A DNA stretch of 64,000 nucleotides from Methylomusa anaerophila. GTDB taxonomy: Bacteria; Bacillota; Negativicutes; Sporomusales; Sporomusaceae. The notes below the pieces were generated by a model, which did not search any database, was not told where the DNA came from, and saw nothing but the letters and a program-made list of their open reading frames with translations. Every line of letters begins with the position of its first letter. Position 1 is the first letter of the stretch. The DNA lies in contig NZ_AP018449.1 of NCBI RefSeq assembly GCF_003966895.1, positions 2,032,501-2,096,500 on the forward strand, read 5' to 3'. A program made the translations under genes and the position numbers. Shown here one piece after another: positions 16,353-24,656 of the stretch.

Positions 16353-16943
16353 ATGGTTAAAACGGTCAAAGTCGCGGCGTTTTTGGGTAGTCCCCGTACT
16401 GGCGGCAACAATGCGGTGTTATTGGACGAAGTGATCCGGGGGGTGAACAGATCAGCCAATGCCGAAGTGCAAAGGTTTGTCCTGAATCAGGCCAATATAT
16501 ATCCCTGCCAAGCCTGTAACAGTTGCACCCATACCGGCCGGTGCGTCCGGCGCGATGATATGGACCTTATCTACACCGCCCTCGATGATTGTGATCTATT
16601 TTTGCTGGCCGCGCCGATATTTTTTAGCGGTTTAAGCGCTCAGGCCAAAATGATGATTGATAGATGTCAACCTTATTGGGCGGCAAAATACGTTCGTAAG
16701 CAAGACCTGTTTGCCGGACGGAAACGCTGGGGGAGTCTGATATCCACTTGCGGCCAGGCGGCAAGCTTGAACCAGTTTGCCGGAGCGCTGCAAGTAATGA
16801 ATACTTTCTATTTGATGCTGGGACTAACCAAAGCCGACAACCTTTTCCTGGCAAATATTGACGAGCAGCCTGCCGCCGGCCGGACGGACGAATTAGCGCG
16901 GGCCTATCGCCTTGGGCAGCAGCTGGGCGGGAAATTTGGCTAA
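16353..16943 (+). CDS. Iron-sulfur flavoprotein, NADPH-dependent FMN reductase family
   Basis: 196 residues. The N-terminus has the FMN-binding loop (FLGSPRTGGNN) and the compact cluster motif CxxCxxCxxxxxC (CQACNSCTHTGRC) at about residues 50-62, which marks the archaeal/clostridial ISF group that binds a 4Fe-4S cluster. The middle AAPIFFSGLSAQAKMMIDRC is the usual flavodoxin-like segment. Such proteins carry electrons and may reduce quinones or O2 products. I chose the third in-frame ATG with GAGG nine bases upstream. Its 3' end overlaps the opposite gene by 51 bases. Confidence 0.85.
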   Translation: MVKTVKVAAFLGSPRTGGNNAVLLDEVIRGVNRSANAEVQRFVLNQANIYPCQACNSCTHTGRCVRRDDMDLIYTALDDCDLFLLAAPIFFSGLSAQAKMMIDRCQPYWAAKYVRKQDLFAGRKRWGSLISTCGQAASLNQFAGALQVMNTFYLMLGLTKADNLFLANIDEQPAAGRTDELARAYRLGQQLGGKFG

Positions 16944-18524
16944 GCCCTGACGGAAAGCCGCAGTGGTTTCCGGAGTTTCGTTCAATAAATAGATTCGGCC
17001 GGGAACGCCTTTGCTATCGTAATCAATCCCGTTCCACCAGATGGCGATTTTAATTTTGGAGAGCTGCCCAATTTCGCTGAACATGCTGCTGAGCCAGGCA
17101 ACCTTATCGCCGCCGACGGAATTTGAGCCGAATTCGGTGATCATAAAAGGTTTGCCAAAATGACGGTCATAATCATTATAGAGCTCAGAATAGATGGCTG
17201 CGAACTCCCGCCACTTTTCTCCCGGGAAATAGGTGCCGGTATTGTAGCCTGTAAGGCCAATGATATCCACATATTCGTCACCGGGATAATACATAAGATA
17301 ATGATTCCATTTGAAATCAGGCAGGGACAAGTCATGGGGATTCCACACCCACAGAACGTTATCCACACCATTTGCGGCGAAAACATTTTGGACATAACGC
17401 CACAGGGCTTTGTACAGTTCGGGGTCCTTGCTGTAGTGAAAAGGGGAGTACAGGCACCAGTCCCCGTTCATTTCATTGTTCAGGCGGAACAGGACAGGGT
17501 GGCCGAAGGTCTTAAGCCGGACAGCGTATTCGGTAAAGTATTCGTCATATTTTCCGTCCAAGATATCATAAATAACACCGCTGGTATCCTGGAACTGATA
17601 GAAGGTCTGCAGGGTAAGCTCCAAATAACGCTGGCGTTGGTATGCTTGTTCCAGGGTGTGCAGCGGCAGGTGTTCATCCAGGGACTGATAGCGGACCAGT
17701 ATGGGAAATTGATAATTGACCGATGTTTCCAGCGGGTCCAGAGTTTCAAAAGTCTGCGGGGCGCTAACCTCGAAAATTCCCCAGCGCAGGGGGCTGTCCA
17801 TGCCGAAATATTCATCATAGAGTTTCCGGGTCTCGTCATTCAATAAGGTGGTGGAGTGGGCGAAGTGCTTGGAAAACTTAGGGGTGCCCCGGCGCTCAAT
17901 TAGAGTAAAGCTGCGGGCGATATTGAGCTCGTTGGCGATGGGCTGGCTGGATTTAATGAGTATGGTATAGACTTCATTCCCATTTTTAGCCATCTCAATA
18001 CTGGCATAGTGATTTTTGTCGTCAGCAATTTTGGCCAGTTTCCTGCGGTCCCACTTCAGGAGATGAACGTCAAAACCGTTAATATTAAGCATCTGGTCGG
18101 ACAAGACGGTATGGTCCCTGGTGTTGCGGGCAAACCGGTTGCCGTATTCCATATACTGGTAGGCATCGGCTTGGGTACCATAAAAATTGTCGTAGTAGAT
18201 TTCCATGCGACTGGTCGAACTGATAAAAACATTAACAACAGGCGAAAGCGACACATCGGTATAGGAATCGCCAGGAACGTAGATACTGTAGCCATTGGCG
18301 TAATCAGTAAACCGGCTGAATCCTGCCGGGGCCGGTTCTATTTTTTTCAGGTCATCTTCCGGGCCGGCAACCGGTTCTGCCGTTATTTCGCCGTTCAGTA
18401 TAAAGATGGCGCCGCTTGCAGCGGAGATTGGAATTGGGGTAAAGGCTGAAAGGATAAACCAGATTCCCAATAATAACATTAACCTTTTTTCTTCTTTTTT
18501 CTCTTTTGATGCATGATTCATCAT
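16893..18524 (-). CDS. Exported GH26-like glycoside hydrolase
   Basis: 543 residues with a signal peptide (hydrophobic segment ending PISA). The C-terminal ~300 residues look like a glycosyl hydrolase family 26 barrel: an acid/base in LFRLNNEMNG, VLWVWNPHD, and the nucleophile in MITEFGS. The first ~200 residues are a separate beta-rich domain of unknown type. GH26 enzymes mostly cut beta-mannans; this one may act on an exopolysaccharide. GGAG six bases before the ATG supports the start. It has no obvious terminator and overlaps the convergent flavoprotein gene by 51 bases. Confidence 0.8.
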   Translation of the reverse strand: MMNHASKEKKEEKRLMLLLGIWFILSAFTPIPISAASGAIFILNGEITAEPVAGPEDDLKKIEPAPAGFSRFTDYANGYSIYVPGDSYTDVSLSPVVNVFISSTSRMEIYYDNFYGTQADAYQYMEYGNRFARNTRDHTVLSDQMLNINGFDVHLLKWDRRKLAKIADDKNHYASIEMAKNGNEVYTILIKSSQPIANELNIARSFTLIERRGTPKFSKHFAHSTTLLNDETRKLYDEYFGMDSPLRWGIFEVSAPQTFETLDPLETSVNYQFPILVRYQSLDEHLPLHTLEQAYQRQRYLELTLQTFYQFQDTSGVIYDILDGKYDEYFTEYAVRLKTFGHPVLFRLNNEMNGDWCLYSPFHYSKDPELYKALWRYVQNVFAANGVDNVLWVWNPHDLSLPDFKWNHYLMYYPGDEYVDIIGLTGYNTGTYFPGEKWREFAAIYSELYNDYDRHFGKPFMITEFGSNSVGGDKVAWLSSMFSEIGQLSKIKIAIWWNGIDYDSKGVPGRIYLLNETPETTAAFRQGLAKFPAQLLPKAIGPR

Positions 18525-18655
18525 CAACTACTCCAATCATTATATTAAGAGCTGTATCATATTTTAGCTTACCGTACTGTGACGCCGGTGGCAAGAGAAA
18601 TACAAAGAAGATTTATAAAATGTGAAAATGGTTGCAGCAGCCAGGAGGGAATATC

Positions 18656-18889
18656 ATGTCTGATATTCGATTGAAAAATGAAGAGAGAAAAATAATTGTT
18701 GAAAGTATAAAAGAATTCTATTTAAAAGAGCGGGACGAGGAAATAAGCGACTTGTCTGCCGGTTTTTTGCTGGACTTTATTATCGAGCGTATTGGGCCTT
18801 ACCTCTATAATCAAGGTATTCGGGATGCGCATAGGTTTATGAATGAAAAGGTGGAAGACCTGTTTGGCCTGGAAAAACGGGTACGATAA
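18656..18889 (+). CDS. DUF2164 family protein
   Basis: 77 residues starting MSDIRLKNEERK, with AGGAGGG seven bases before the ATG. The sequence follows DUF2164: a helix ending IKEFYLKERDEEISDLSAGFLLDF and IGPYLYNQGIRDAHRF. Function unknown; members are small, helical, cytosolic proteins. Monocistronic, with a terminator behind it. Confidence 0.85.
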   Translation: MSDIRLKNEERKIIVESIKEFYLKERDEEISDLSAGFLLDFIIERIGPYLYNQGIRDAHRFMNEKVEDLFGLEKRVR

Positions 18890-18895
18890 AAGACA

Positions 18896-18930
18896 AAAAA
18901 CCGTGCCCCTCTTTTGGCGGGCACGGTTAA
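18896..18930 (+). terminator. Terminator after the DUF2164 gene
   Basis: AACCGTGCCC and GGGCACGGTT form a perfect 10-bp stem. The T-run is short on the plus strand. Confidence 0.65.
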
Positions 18931-18982
18931 CCTCAGCTTATCCCAATATCCGGATGTAAATTCTTTGATTCGACATATATAA

Positions 18983-19699
18983 CTATATATGAAGCAAAAT
19001 ATGGATCAAATATAAAAATGCCAATAATATCGGCTGGTGAACCAGATATATGGTCAGGGAACGGCGACCCAGCCAGCGCAGGGGAAGTGTTGGGAGCAGA
19101 ATATTTTGCGGGATATTGGGCCAAAGGGTTTCCTTATTGGGATATAGCGTTATTCCGGCAGCTACGCCGTACAGAACGACGCCGCCCCAGGGCAGGAGGG
19201 GATAATAATCGAGGGACTGAAAGCCCGGGGGAGTCAGGCCGAAAGGAATCAGCAGCGGGCTGGTTCCCGTTGTAAGACTCAGGAGATGCCCTGACAAAAT
19301 GGCGGCAGTGCCAAAAGCCAATAATGCCGGGGGCGCAAGGGAGCGAAAATAATTTGCCGCCAGCATGGAGCAGCCCAGAAGGTGTAATATGCCGAACCGG
19401 ATATAAATCTCCGGGCTAAAAAGATAGGTGACAATTGTAAGCACCAATCCTGCCGCCAATACCTGCAGTCCTCTTTTGGCAGGGTTGGCGCTTAAGGTGC
19501 TGCTGACGCCGGACAAGAACATGAATAATACAGCGGCGGTTTTGCCTTCCAGATACCAAAACCCGCTAAAATATTTAAAATCATAATGATAAAATTCCGC
19601 CAGATCAAATATAAGATGAAACGCTATCATTAAGATAATGGCAATTCCCCGCCAAAGATCAATTTCCCAAATCCGGCTGCTCCCAGGTTTTTTCAGCAT
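18983..19699 (-). CDS. HGSNAT/DUF1624-type acyltransferase-like membrane protein
   Basis: 238 residues and about seven membrane helices. The opening R(I)WEIDLWRGIAIILMIAFH is the signature of the DUF1624/heparan-alpha-glucosaminide N-acetyltransferase catalytic domain, and the protein ends with RRSLTIYLVHQPILLAFLY. The family acetylates sugars across the membrane, but the bacterial substrates are unknown. I chose the second ATG, with GGAG five bases upstream, because a TATAAT ends only about 14 bases before the first. Confidence 0.82.
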   Translation of the reverse strand: MLKKPGSSRIWEIDLWRGIAIILMIAFHLIFDLAEFYHYDFKYFSGFWYLEGKTAAVLFMFLSGVSSTLSANPAKRGLQVLAAGLVLTIVTYLFSPEIYIRFGILHLLGCSMLAANYFRSLAPPALLAFGTAAILSGHLLSLTTGTSPLLIPFGLTPPGFQSLDYYPLLPWGGVVLYGVAAGITLYPNKETLWPNIPQNILLPTLPLRWLGRRSLTIYLVHQPILLAFLYLIHILLHI

Positions 19700-19781
19700 T
19701 GAACTCTCCATAACGTACTATATTATACCACAAGTTGACTCTGGACTCACGGCCATATTCCGCGCAACTTCATAAACCCTG

Positions 19782-19876
19782 GGAACGGGTAGGGGTATCA
19801 TTGGTGTCTGGCGCTTTGCGCTGACATAAACTACCCGTTCCTGCAAAAGGCCGCCAGATTTCTGGCGGCCTTTTGC
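19782..19876 (+). ncRNA. Candidate structured RNA ending in a terminator
   Basis: GGAACGGGTAG (19782-19792) pairs perfectly with CTACCCGTTCC (19831-19841), enclosing a second helix (TGTC/GACA plus GCGC/GCGC around TTT). Directly behind it is a perfect 16-bp hairpin, GCAAAAGGCCGCCAGA/TCTGGCGGCCTTTTGC (19843-19876). A frame of 67 codons on the opposite strand runs through both hairpins and is probably not a gene. No known riboswitch pattern fits. Orientation is uncertain because the terminator is symmetric. Confidence 0.45.
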
Positions 19877-19914
19877 GCGGCGGCTCTTCTTTTTTGGCTG
19901 TTGTTCACCTGCCA

Positions 19915-19945
19915 TTGTCACCCGCTATATAGCATGTGCTATAAT
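19915..19945 (+). promoter_or_regulatory. Promoter with palindromic operator for the XRE regulator
   Basis: An extended -10 (TGC-TATAAT, 19940-19945) has a poor -35 (TTGTCA) 19 bases upstream. The palindrome TATAGCA-TG-TGCTATA at 19928-19943 overlaps the -10, placed as an autoregulatory operator would be for the HTH protein encoded 22 bases downstream. Confidence 0.6.
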
Positions 19946-19967
19946 ATGGAATGAGGAGGGGTGTCCA

Positions 19968-20180
19968 ATGACTCTTCATGAAATTCTGAAAATTATTCGA
20001 AAGGAACTAAATATTACGCAAGAGCAGCTTGCTCATGAGTTGAATATCAGTTTTTCGACCATTAACCGATGGGAAAACAGCCGTACTTCTCCCAGTCGAT
20101 TAGCCCGGATGCGCCTTGCGGATTACTGTGCTAAGAAGGGCATACCGGAAGCGATTGTAACCCAAATAGAAAAGGTTTAA
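19968..20180 (+). CDS. Small XRE-family helix-turn-helix regulator
   Basis: 70 residues consisting of one HTH_XRE domain: LKIIRKELNITQEQLAHELNISFSTINRWENSRTSPS. It has a GAGGAGG site and an operator-bearing promoter. Small regulators of this type commonly open mobile defence islands and repress their own transcript. It is the first gene of the decayed BREX-like island. Confidence 0.88.
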   Translation: MTLHEILKIIRKELNITQEQLAHELNISFSTINRWENSRTSPSRLARMRLADYCAKKGIPEAIVTQIEKV

Positions 20181-20236
20181 GCCTCATACGACCTGGCAAG
20201 TCAGAGAGAATTTTTGAGAAGGTGATTGAATTACAT

Positions 20237-20332
20237 ATGGATATAGCTATGCCTTACAACGGCTGCCTGACTGCCGAGCAGTTCCTGTTTTACGAGATGC
20301 GTATTGTTTCGAAGCAGTACCTTGAGGGGTGA
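20237..20332 (+). pseudogene. brxA: brxA (DUF1819) remnant, N-terminal 31 codons
   Basis: The frame MPYNGCLTAEQFLFYEMRIV followed by SKQYLEG resembles the start of BREX BrxA/DUF1819 proteins, which begin with a short strand, an L-T/S motif and a helix containing E-x-R. Intact BrxA is about 200 residues, but here TGA falls after the first helix and the Fic ribosome site overlaps the stop. Together with the pglZ remnant downstream this is best read as a deletion scar. The assignment rests on 31 residues and context. Confidence 0.55.
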
Positions 20333-20337
20333 ACGAG

Positions 20338-21357
20338 ATGGGTAACAAACCGCCGTATACCATAACGGAGAAAGCCGCCGATTATTTGGCGAAAATCGTT
20401 GAAACCGTGACGCGGCTTGAGTTTGGAACGGAGTTCAAGCGCGATATAAAACTGCACCGCGAAAACCGCCTGCGGACTATCCATTCTTCGCTGGCCATCG
20501 AGGGCAACTCCCTCTCGCTGGGCGAAGTGACCGCCGTGATTGAGGGCAAAGTGGTCGCAGGCAAGCAGACGGAAATCAAGGAAGTCAAAAACGCCTACGA
20601 AGCCTACGACAAGATTATGACCTTTGATCCCTATGCCATCGGCGACTTCCTGAAAGCGCACAGGCTAATGACGCAGAGTCTGGTCAAAGAGTCCGGCAAG
20701 TTCCGCAGCGGCGACGTTGGCGTATTTGACGGCGAGGCCGCGATTCACATCGGGGCGCGTCCGCAGTTTGTACCGCAGCTTATGGAAGATTTGTTCGGTT
20801 GGGCGAAAGCCTCGGAACTGCACCCCGTGCTGAAAAGCGCGATTCTGCATTATGAAATCGAAACCATCCACCCGTTTTCGGACGGTAACGGTCGTATGGG
20901 ACGGTTATGGCAAACGCTCCTGCTCGCCAAATGGAACGCAATTTTCGCGTGGATACCGATGGAATCGGTGCTGTACCAAAACAGGCCGCAGTATTATCAG
21001 GCGATTGAAAACGCAAGTAAAGCCAATGATTCCGGCGTGTTCATTGAATTTACGCTTTCCGCGATTTATGAAATCATCGCAGAACAAGCAAAGCACCAAG
21101 TTAAGCACGAAGATAAGCACCAAGTCGAACTCTCCGACACGCAGTTTGCCGTGCTGAACGCGCTTAAAAATAAGACTTTATCGCGTAAAGACATATTTGC
21201 CGCAATCGGAATGAACGGCGATTCACGCTCGTTCAAGCGGCACATCGAGCCGCTCTTAGACGAGGGCTTAATCGAAATGACCGTACCCGACAAGCCGAAC
21301 AGCCGAATGCAAAAGTATCGGCTGACCGAAGCGGGTAAGGAAAGACTGAAGGAATAA
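20338..21357 (+). CDS. Fic-domain AMP-transferase with winged-helix C-terminus
   Basis: 339 residues. A class II inhibitory helix is present near the N-terminus (SSLAIEGN, the S/T-x-x-x-E-G/N type). The Fic active site HPFSDGNGRMGR is complete at about residues 180-191, and a winged-helix domain occupies the last ~70 residues. Fic proteins transfer AMP from ATP to a target protein, and this one should be self-inhibited by its own helix. It appears undamaged and starts at the ATG with GAGGGG ten bases upstream. In BREX and type I islands Fic genes are frequent passengers. pglZ follows after 15 bases. Confidence 0.9.
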   Translation: MGNKPPYTITEKAADYLAKIVETVTRLEFGTEFKRDIKLHRENRLRTIHSSLAIEGNSLSLGEVTAVIEGKVVAGKQTEIKEVKNAYEAYDKIMTFDPYAIGDFLKAHRLMTQSLVKESGKFRSGDVGVFDGEAAIHIGARPQFVPQLMEDLFGWAKASELHPVLKSAILHYEIETIHPFSDGNGRMGRLWQTLLLAKWNAIFAWIPMESVLYQNRPQYYQAIENASKANDSGVFIEFTLSAIYEIIAEQAKHQVKHEDKHQVELSDTQFAVLNALKNKTLSRKDIFAAIGMNGDSRSFKRHIEPLLDEGLIEMTVPDKPNSRMQKYRLTEAGKERLKE

Positions 21358-21372
21358 GTCGGAGGCTTAGAT

Positions 21373-23237
21373 ATGCTGTCAGACACAATCAAATCAAGGC
21401 TTACGGAGCGTTTCGCCGCGCCGCTGCCCGAATTTCATAAACGCCGCATCGTCTTCTGGCACGATGAGGACAGCGAGTTTGCCGAAGCGGTGGATGAGCT
21501 TGCCCTGCCCGGCGTGACGCTCGTCAAACTTACGGGCAGGAACAACTTTGCCGTAAAGAAACTGCTGACAGCGGACGACCTTGCAGGCGATTACCTCATC
21601 TATGACCCGCTGACCTACGACAAGGAGCACAAAGACGATTGGCTTCTGGATATAAAGCTGTACGGCGAGGAGTTCCGTGCCGACCTTGTTTCTTTGCAGA
21701 TGGAGGAACTGCTCGTCGACCCGTCCTCCGCAATGCGAAAAACGATGAAGCTGTACGCCAAGTTCCTTGACAACAAAGACCGCAAGGCTAAACTCAAAAA
21801 GATAGGCAGGACGTACCAGACCCCGCTCCAACTGCACATCGACGTTATGGCAGTGCTGTGCGGTATTAACGGCGACACGGCGCAGGACGTGATTATCGCC
21901 GTCCTCTCGGCAGGCCTGGAGAAAGAAAGCAACACCGCTCTTGACAGCATCGCCCGCTTTGGAAACATAGACGCCTTTTGGCAGTTGGTTCAGAAACTCA
22001 CAGGCTATGTCGACTCTGAGGACAGACGCTTAAGTGAACTCGCCTCGCATATCCTTGTAACCGCGCTGTCGCAGACGATGCCCGCTTCCGCATTGAGGGG
22101 ACTGGAACGGTTTATTGCCGACCCCTGCAAGGCGTACTGCTATCAGCTTGTTCACGAATGGCAGCGTGGCGAAGGCAGGGACGGGTTGGCTGAAGTTTGC
22201 CGCTATGTCGAGCGTGAGCTGCGCCTTACCGACCGCTTTGATAAGACGGAGGTAAACGTCCTTCTGAAAAGCGACACCTTTCCCGCAATCAACGAAAGCA
22301 TACTGAAACGTTTCTTGACGGAGGTTGGCGAGCGGGTGATCAAGGTCGAGTCTATCCTCGGAGCGGTTGAAAACCGCCGTGCGGTGGCGTGGTATGACCT
22401 GACGGAGGATTATCTCGAAAGCCTGTATTATATCGCCAAAATGCAGGGGTTCTACTTGGCGCACATCGACGGCTTCCACATTGTCGAGCCTGTGAAGGTC
22501 TGGAGGCTATACACGAAAGACGCATACGAGATGGACAGCCACTACCGGCATTTCTATTTTTGTTTCGGCAACACGCTGAAAAGCCCCAGCGCTCTCTTGG
22601 AGGATGCCTTAAAAAAGTGTTCCGATGTGGTCGAGGGCTTGTACCGCGAATGGTTCTTAAAGCAGATTACCGGCGCTTACCTACAAGGAACTGCTGCAAA
22701 TGAAAAAGCAGGAGCGGCGCGATTTGGTGGCGGGCAAAGAAATCATCTACATTTACCACAACACGATTGACGCGCTCGGCGATAAGCAGGCTACCGAATC
22801 GAAGGTGTTCGAGGCTTGCGAAACGGCTATCAGCGAACTCACGGGCATCGTTAAGATAATCGTTAACGATTTGAGCGGCATCAACATCTTCATCACCGCC
22901 GACCACGGCTTCCTCTATACCTACCATCCCCTTGCGGAAAGCCAAAAAATCAGCCGCCAGACCTTTGACGGCGAAGTGTATGAACTCGGTCGCCGCTACG
23001 CGCTTGTGTCTCCGCAGACAACTGCCGAATATCTCCTGCCTGTCAAGACAGAATGGGAAGTCGGCGGTGTTCCGATGAAAGGCTATGCGCCGCAGGACAC
23101 TGTCCGCATCAAGGTTCAGGGCGGCGGCGAGAATTATGTCCATGGTGGCATCAGTCTGCAGGAGATGGTCGTGCCGGTCATTGTCTACAAGGGTATGCGA
23201 AGCGGCTACAAGCAGTATGTCGAGGTGCAGAATCCGG
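21373..23237 (+). pseudogene. pglZ: BREX-1 phosphatase pglZ, core-deleted and truncated
   Basis: The frame from 21373 matches the N-terminal half of PglZ type A (RRIVFWHDEDSEF, LVKLTGRNNFAVKK, WYDLTEDYLESLYYIAKMQ) up to about 22672. There it jumps to another frame that gives ALTYKELLQMKKQERRDLVAGK, IIYIYHNTID and NIFITADHGFLYTYHPL. The segment that should lie between, about 150-200 residues carrying the DAxRYE metal site, is absent. The second part stops matching near 23237, where rhuM sequence begins, so the C-terminus is also gone. The protein cannot be an active phosphatase. Base composition is GC-richer than the flanking abiE genes. Confidence 0.85.
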
Positions 23238-23897
23238 GACGAATACATCCGCAAGGGCTTTACGATGGACGATGAGCGGCTGAAAAATGGCGGCGGGCGT
23301 TATTTCCGTGAGCTTTTACAACGTATCCGCGATATCCGAAGCATCGGGCGCAACCTGTACCAGCAGGTGACTGACATTTACGCCACGGCGATTGACTATA
23401 ACCCCAAAGCCGACGTCACACGGGAGTTTTTCGCCACTGTGCAGAACAAGATGCACTACGCCGCCCACAAGCACATGGCATCTGAGGTGATCTATGAGCG
23501 CGTGGACAGCGACAAACCTTTGGTCGGTATGACCAATTTTAAGGGCGACTACATTACCAAGAGTGATGTGGGCGTCGCCAAAAATTATCTGACCGAAAAA
23601 GAACTCACGGTGCTGAACCTTTTGGTTTCGCAATTTTTGGACTTCGCTGAGTTACAGGCGTTGAAGGAACACGCCATGACCATGAAGGACTGGATCGCTG
23701 AGCTTGACCGCCAGCTTTTGGGCAACCGCCGGGAGCTTCTTGCTGGCAAAGGGAGCGTTTCGCATAAACAGGCGATTGAAAAAGCCGAAAAGGAGTTTGA
23801 AATCTACCGCGCCCGCGAGATGAAGCAGCTTGAGAGCGACTTCGACCGCGCCGTGAAGGAGTTGACGCAACGGGAAGCGGGTGGCGACGATGAGTGA
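23238..23897 (+). pseudogene. rhuM: rhuM 3' fragment (C-terminal ~219 residues)
   Basis: From DEYIRKGFTMDDERLKNGG onward the frame is a clear match to the C-terminal two thirds of RhuM (VTREFFATVQNKMHYAAH, AAEVIYER-like VIYERVDS, YLTEKELTVLN, SHKQAIEKAE). The N-terminal domain is missing; the frame instead runs upstream into out-of-frame pglZ. RhuM genes usually lie beside type I hsdS genes, and an hsdS start follows here. Confidence 0.85.
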
Positions 23898-24006
23898 CTG
23901 GTTCGGCGTACTCCCAGCACACTGGAAAAACAACACTAAAACACCGATAATTTCAATTTTTTGTCGGTGTTTTAGTGTTGACATTACCGCAGGCGCTTTG
24001 TTATAA
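23890..24006 (+). pseudogene. hsdS: hsdS 5' fragment
   Basis: The ATG overlaps the rhuM stop (ATGAGTGA). The first residues, SDWFGVLPAHWKN, match the G-x-I/L-P-x-H-W opening of type I restriction specificity subunits. Homology ends after about 13 codons, exactly where the abiE operator repeat begins. The remainder of the frame is read-through of that repeat. Confidence 0.6.
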
Positions 24007-24053
24007 TAACACTAAAATACCGACGTTTTTATGGTTTTGTCGGTAATTTAGTG
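23932..24053 (+). promoter_or_regulatory. abiE promoter flanked by two AbiEi-type inverted repeats
   Basis: IR1 is a perfect 16-bp inverted repeat, AACACTAAAACACCGA (23932-23947) and its complement (23964-23979). IR2 is a near copy: AACACTAAAATACCGAC (24008-24024) with GTCGGTAATTTAGTG (24039-24053). Between them lies TTGACA (23978-23983), 18 bases, TATAAT (24002-24007). In studied AbiE systems the antitoxin represses its operon by binding two inverted repeats around the promoter; the same design is visible here. Confidence 0.8.
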
Positions 24054-24062
24054 GTGATTCAG

Positions 24063-24656
24063 ATGGACAAAAAAGACCTTGAAAAAGCATTTGCAAATAA
24101 CAATGGGGTGCTTAAAACCTCACAACTTGCTGCGCTCAAAATCGATTCCACAGGCATAAAACGTCTGATTAAAAACGGCGTCATTGAAAAAATCAAAACC
24201 GGATACTATCGTTTTCTATCTGATGACACAGGCGAAGCAGCCATCATCGCCCGTCTCTTTCCTGATGGTGTACTTTGGCTTAATACCGCTCTTTTTTATT
24301 ACGGATACAGTGACAGGACGCCCATGCAATGGGATATTATCATAAGCAAAAACGCTTCCCGCTCCCGATTTAAAATTGATTATCCCCATATAAACCCGTT
24401 CTTCGTGACACCGGAACGGCTCTCTTATGGTGTGACTACAATAGAAATTGACAGTTGTATCATGAATATTTTTGACCGTGACAGGCTTATCTGTGAGTGT
24501 CTCAAATACGAAGCCGACATGGATAAGGAAACATTTAATAAAGCGGTTCAGGCATACCTCACTGACCCTAAGAAAAATATAAGGAGCCTTCTGGCTTATG
24601 CCAAGCGCAGAAAGGCGACAAAGCGGGTGCATGATGTGATAGGAGTGTGGCTGTGA
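24063..24656 (+). CDS. abiEi: AbiEi antitoxin (type IV toxin-antitoxin)
   Basis: 197 residues. An N-terminal winged helix (VLKTSQLAALKIDSTGIKRLIKNGVIEKIKTGYYRF) is followed by the AbiEi C-terminal domain with TALFYYGYSD and the later IMNIFDRDRLICECLKY segment. AbiEi counters the nucleotidyltransferase AbiEii and represses the operon. Length is normal and no damage is visible. I chose the ATG preceded by GGTGATTCAG. The toxin gene starts at its stop codon but is broken. Confidence 0.92.
   Translation: MDKKDLEKAFANNNGVLKTSQLAALKIDSTGIKRLIKNGVIEKIKTGYYRFLSDDTGEAAIIARLFPDGVLWLNTALFYYGYSDRTPMQWDIIISKNASRSRFKIDYPHINPFFVTPERLSYGVTTIEIDSCIMNIFDRDRLICECLKYEADMDKETFNKAVQAYLTDPKKNIRSLLAYAKRRKATKRVHDVIGVWL

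Noticed and set aside
17160..17846. 228-codon plus-strand frame opposite the GH26-like gene
   Set aside because: The minus-strand protein has a signal peptide and catalytic motifs; the plus frame is its antisense shadow without a start signal.
19718..19921. 67-codon minus-strand frame
   Set aside because: It runs through a perfect 16-bp terminator hairpin and a second long helix, and has only a weak ribosome site.
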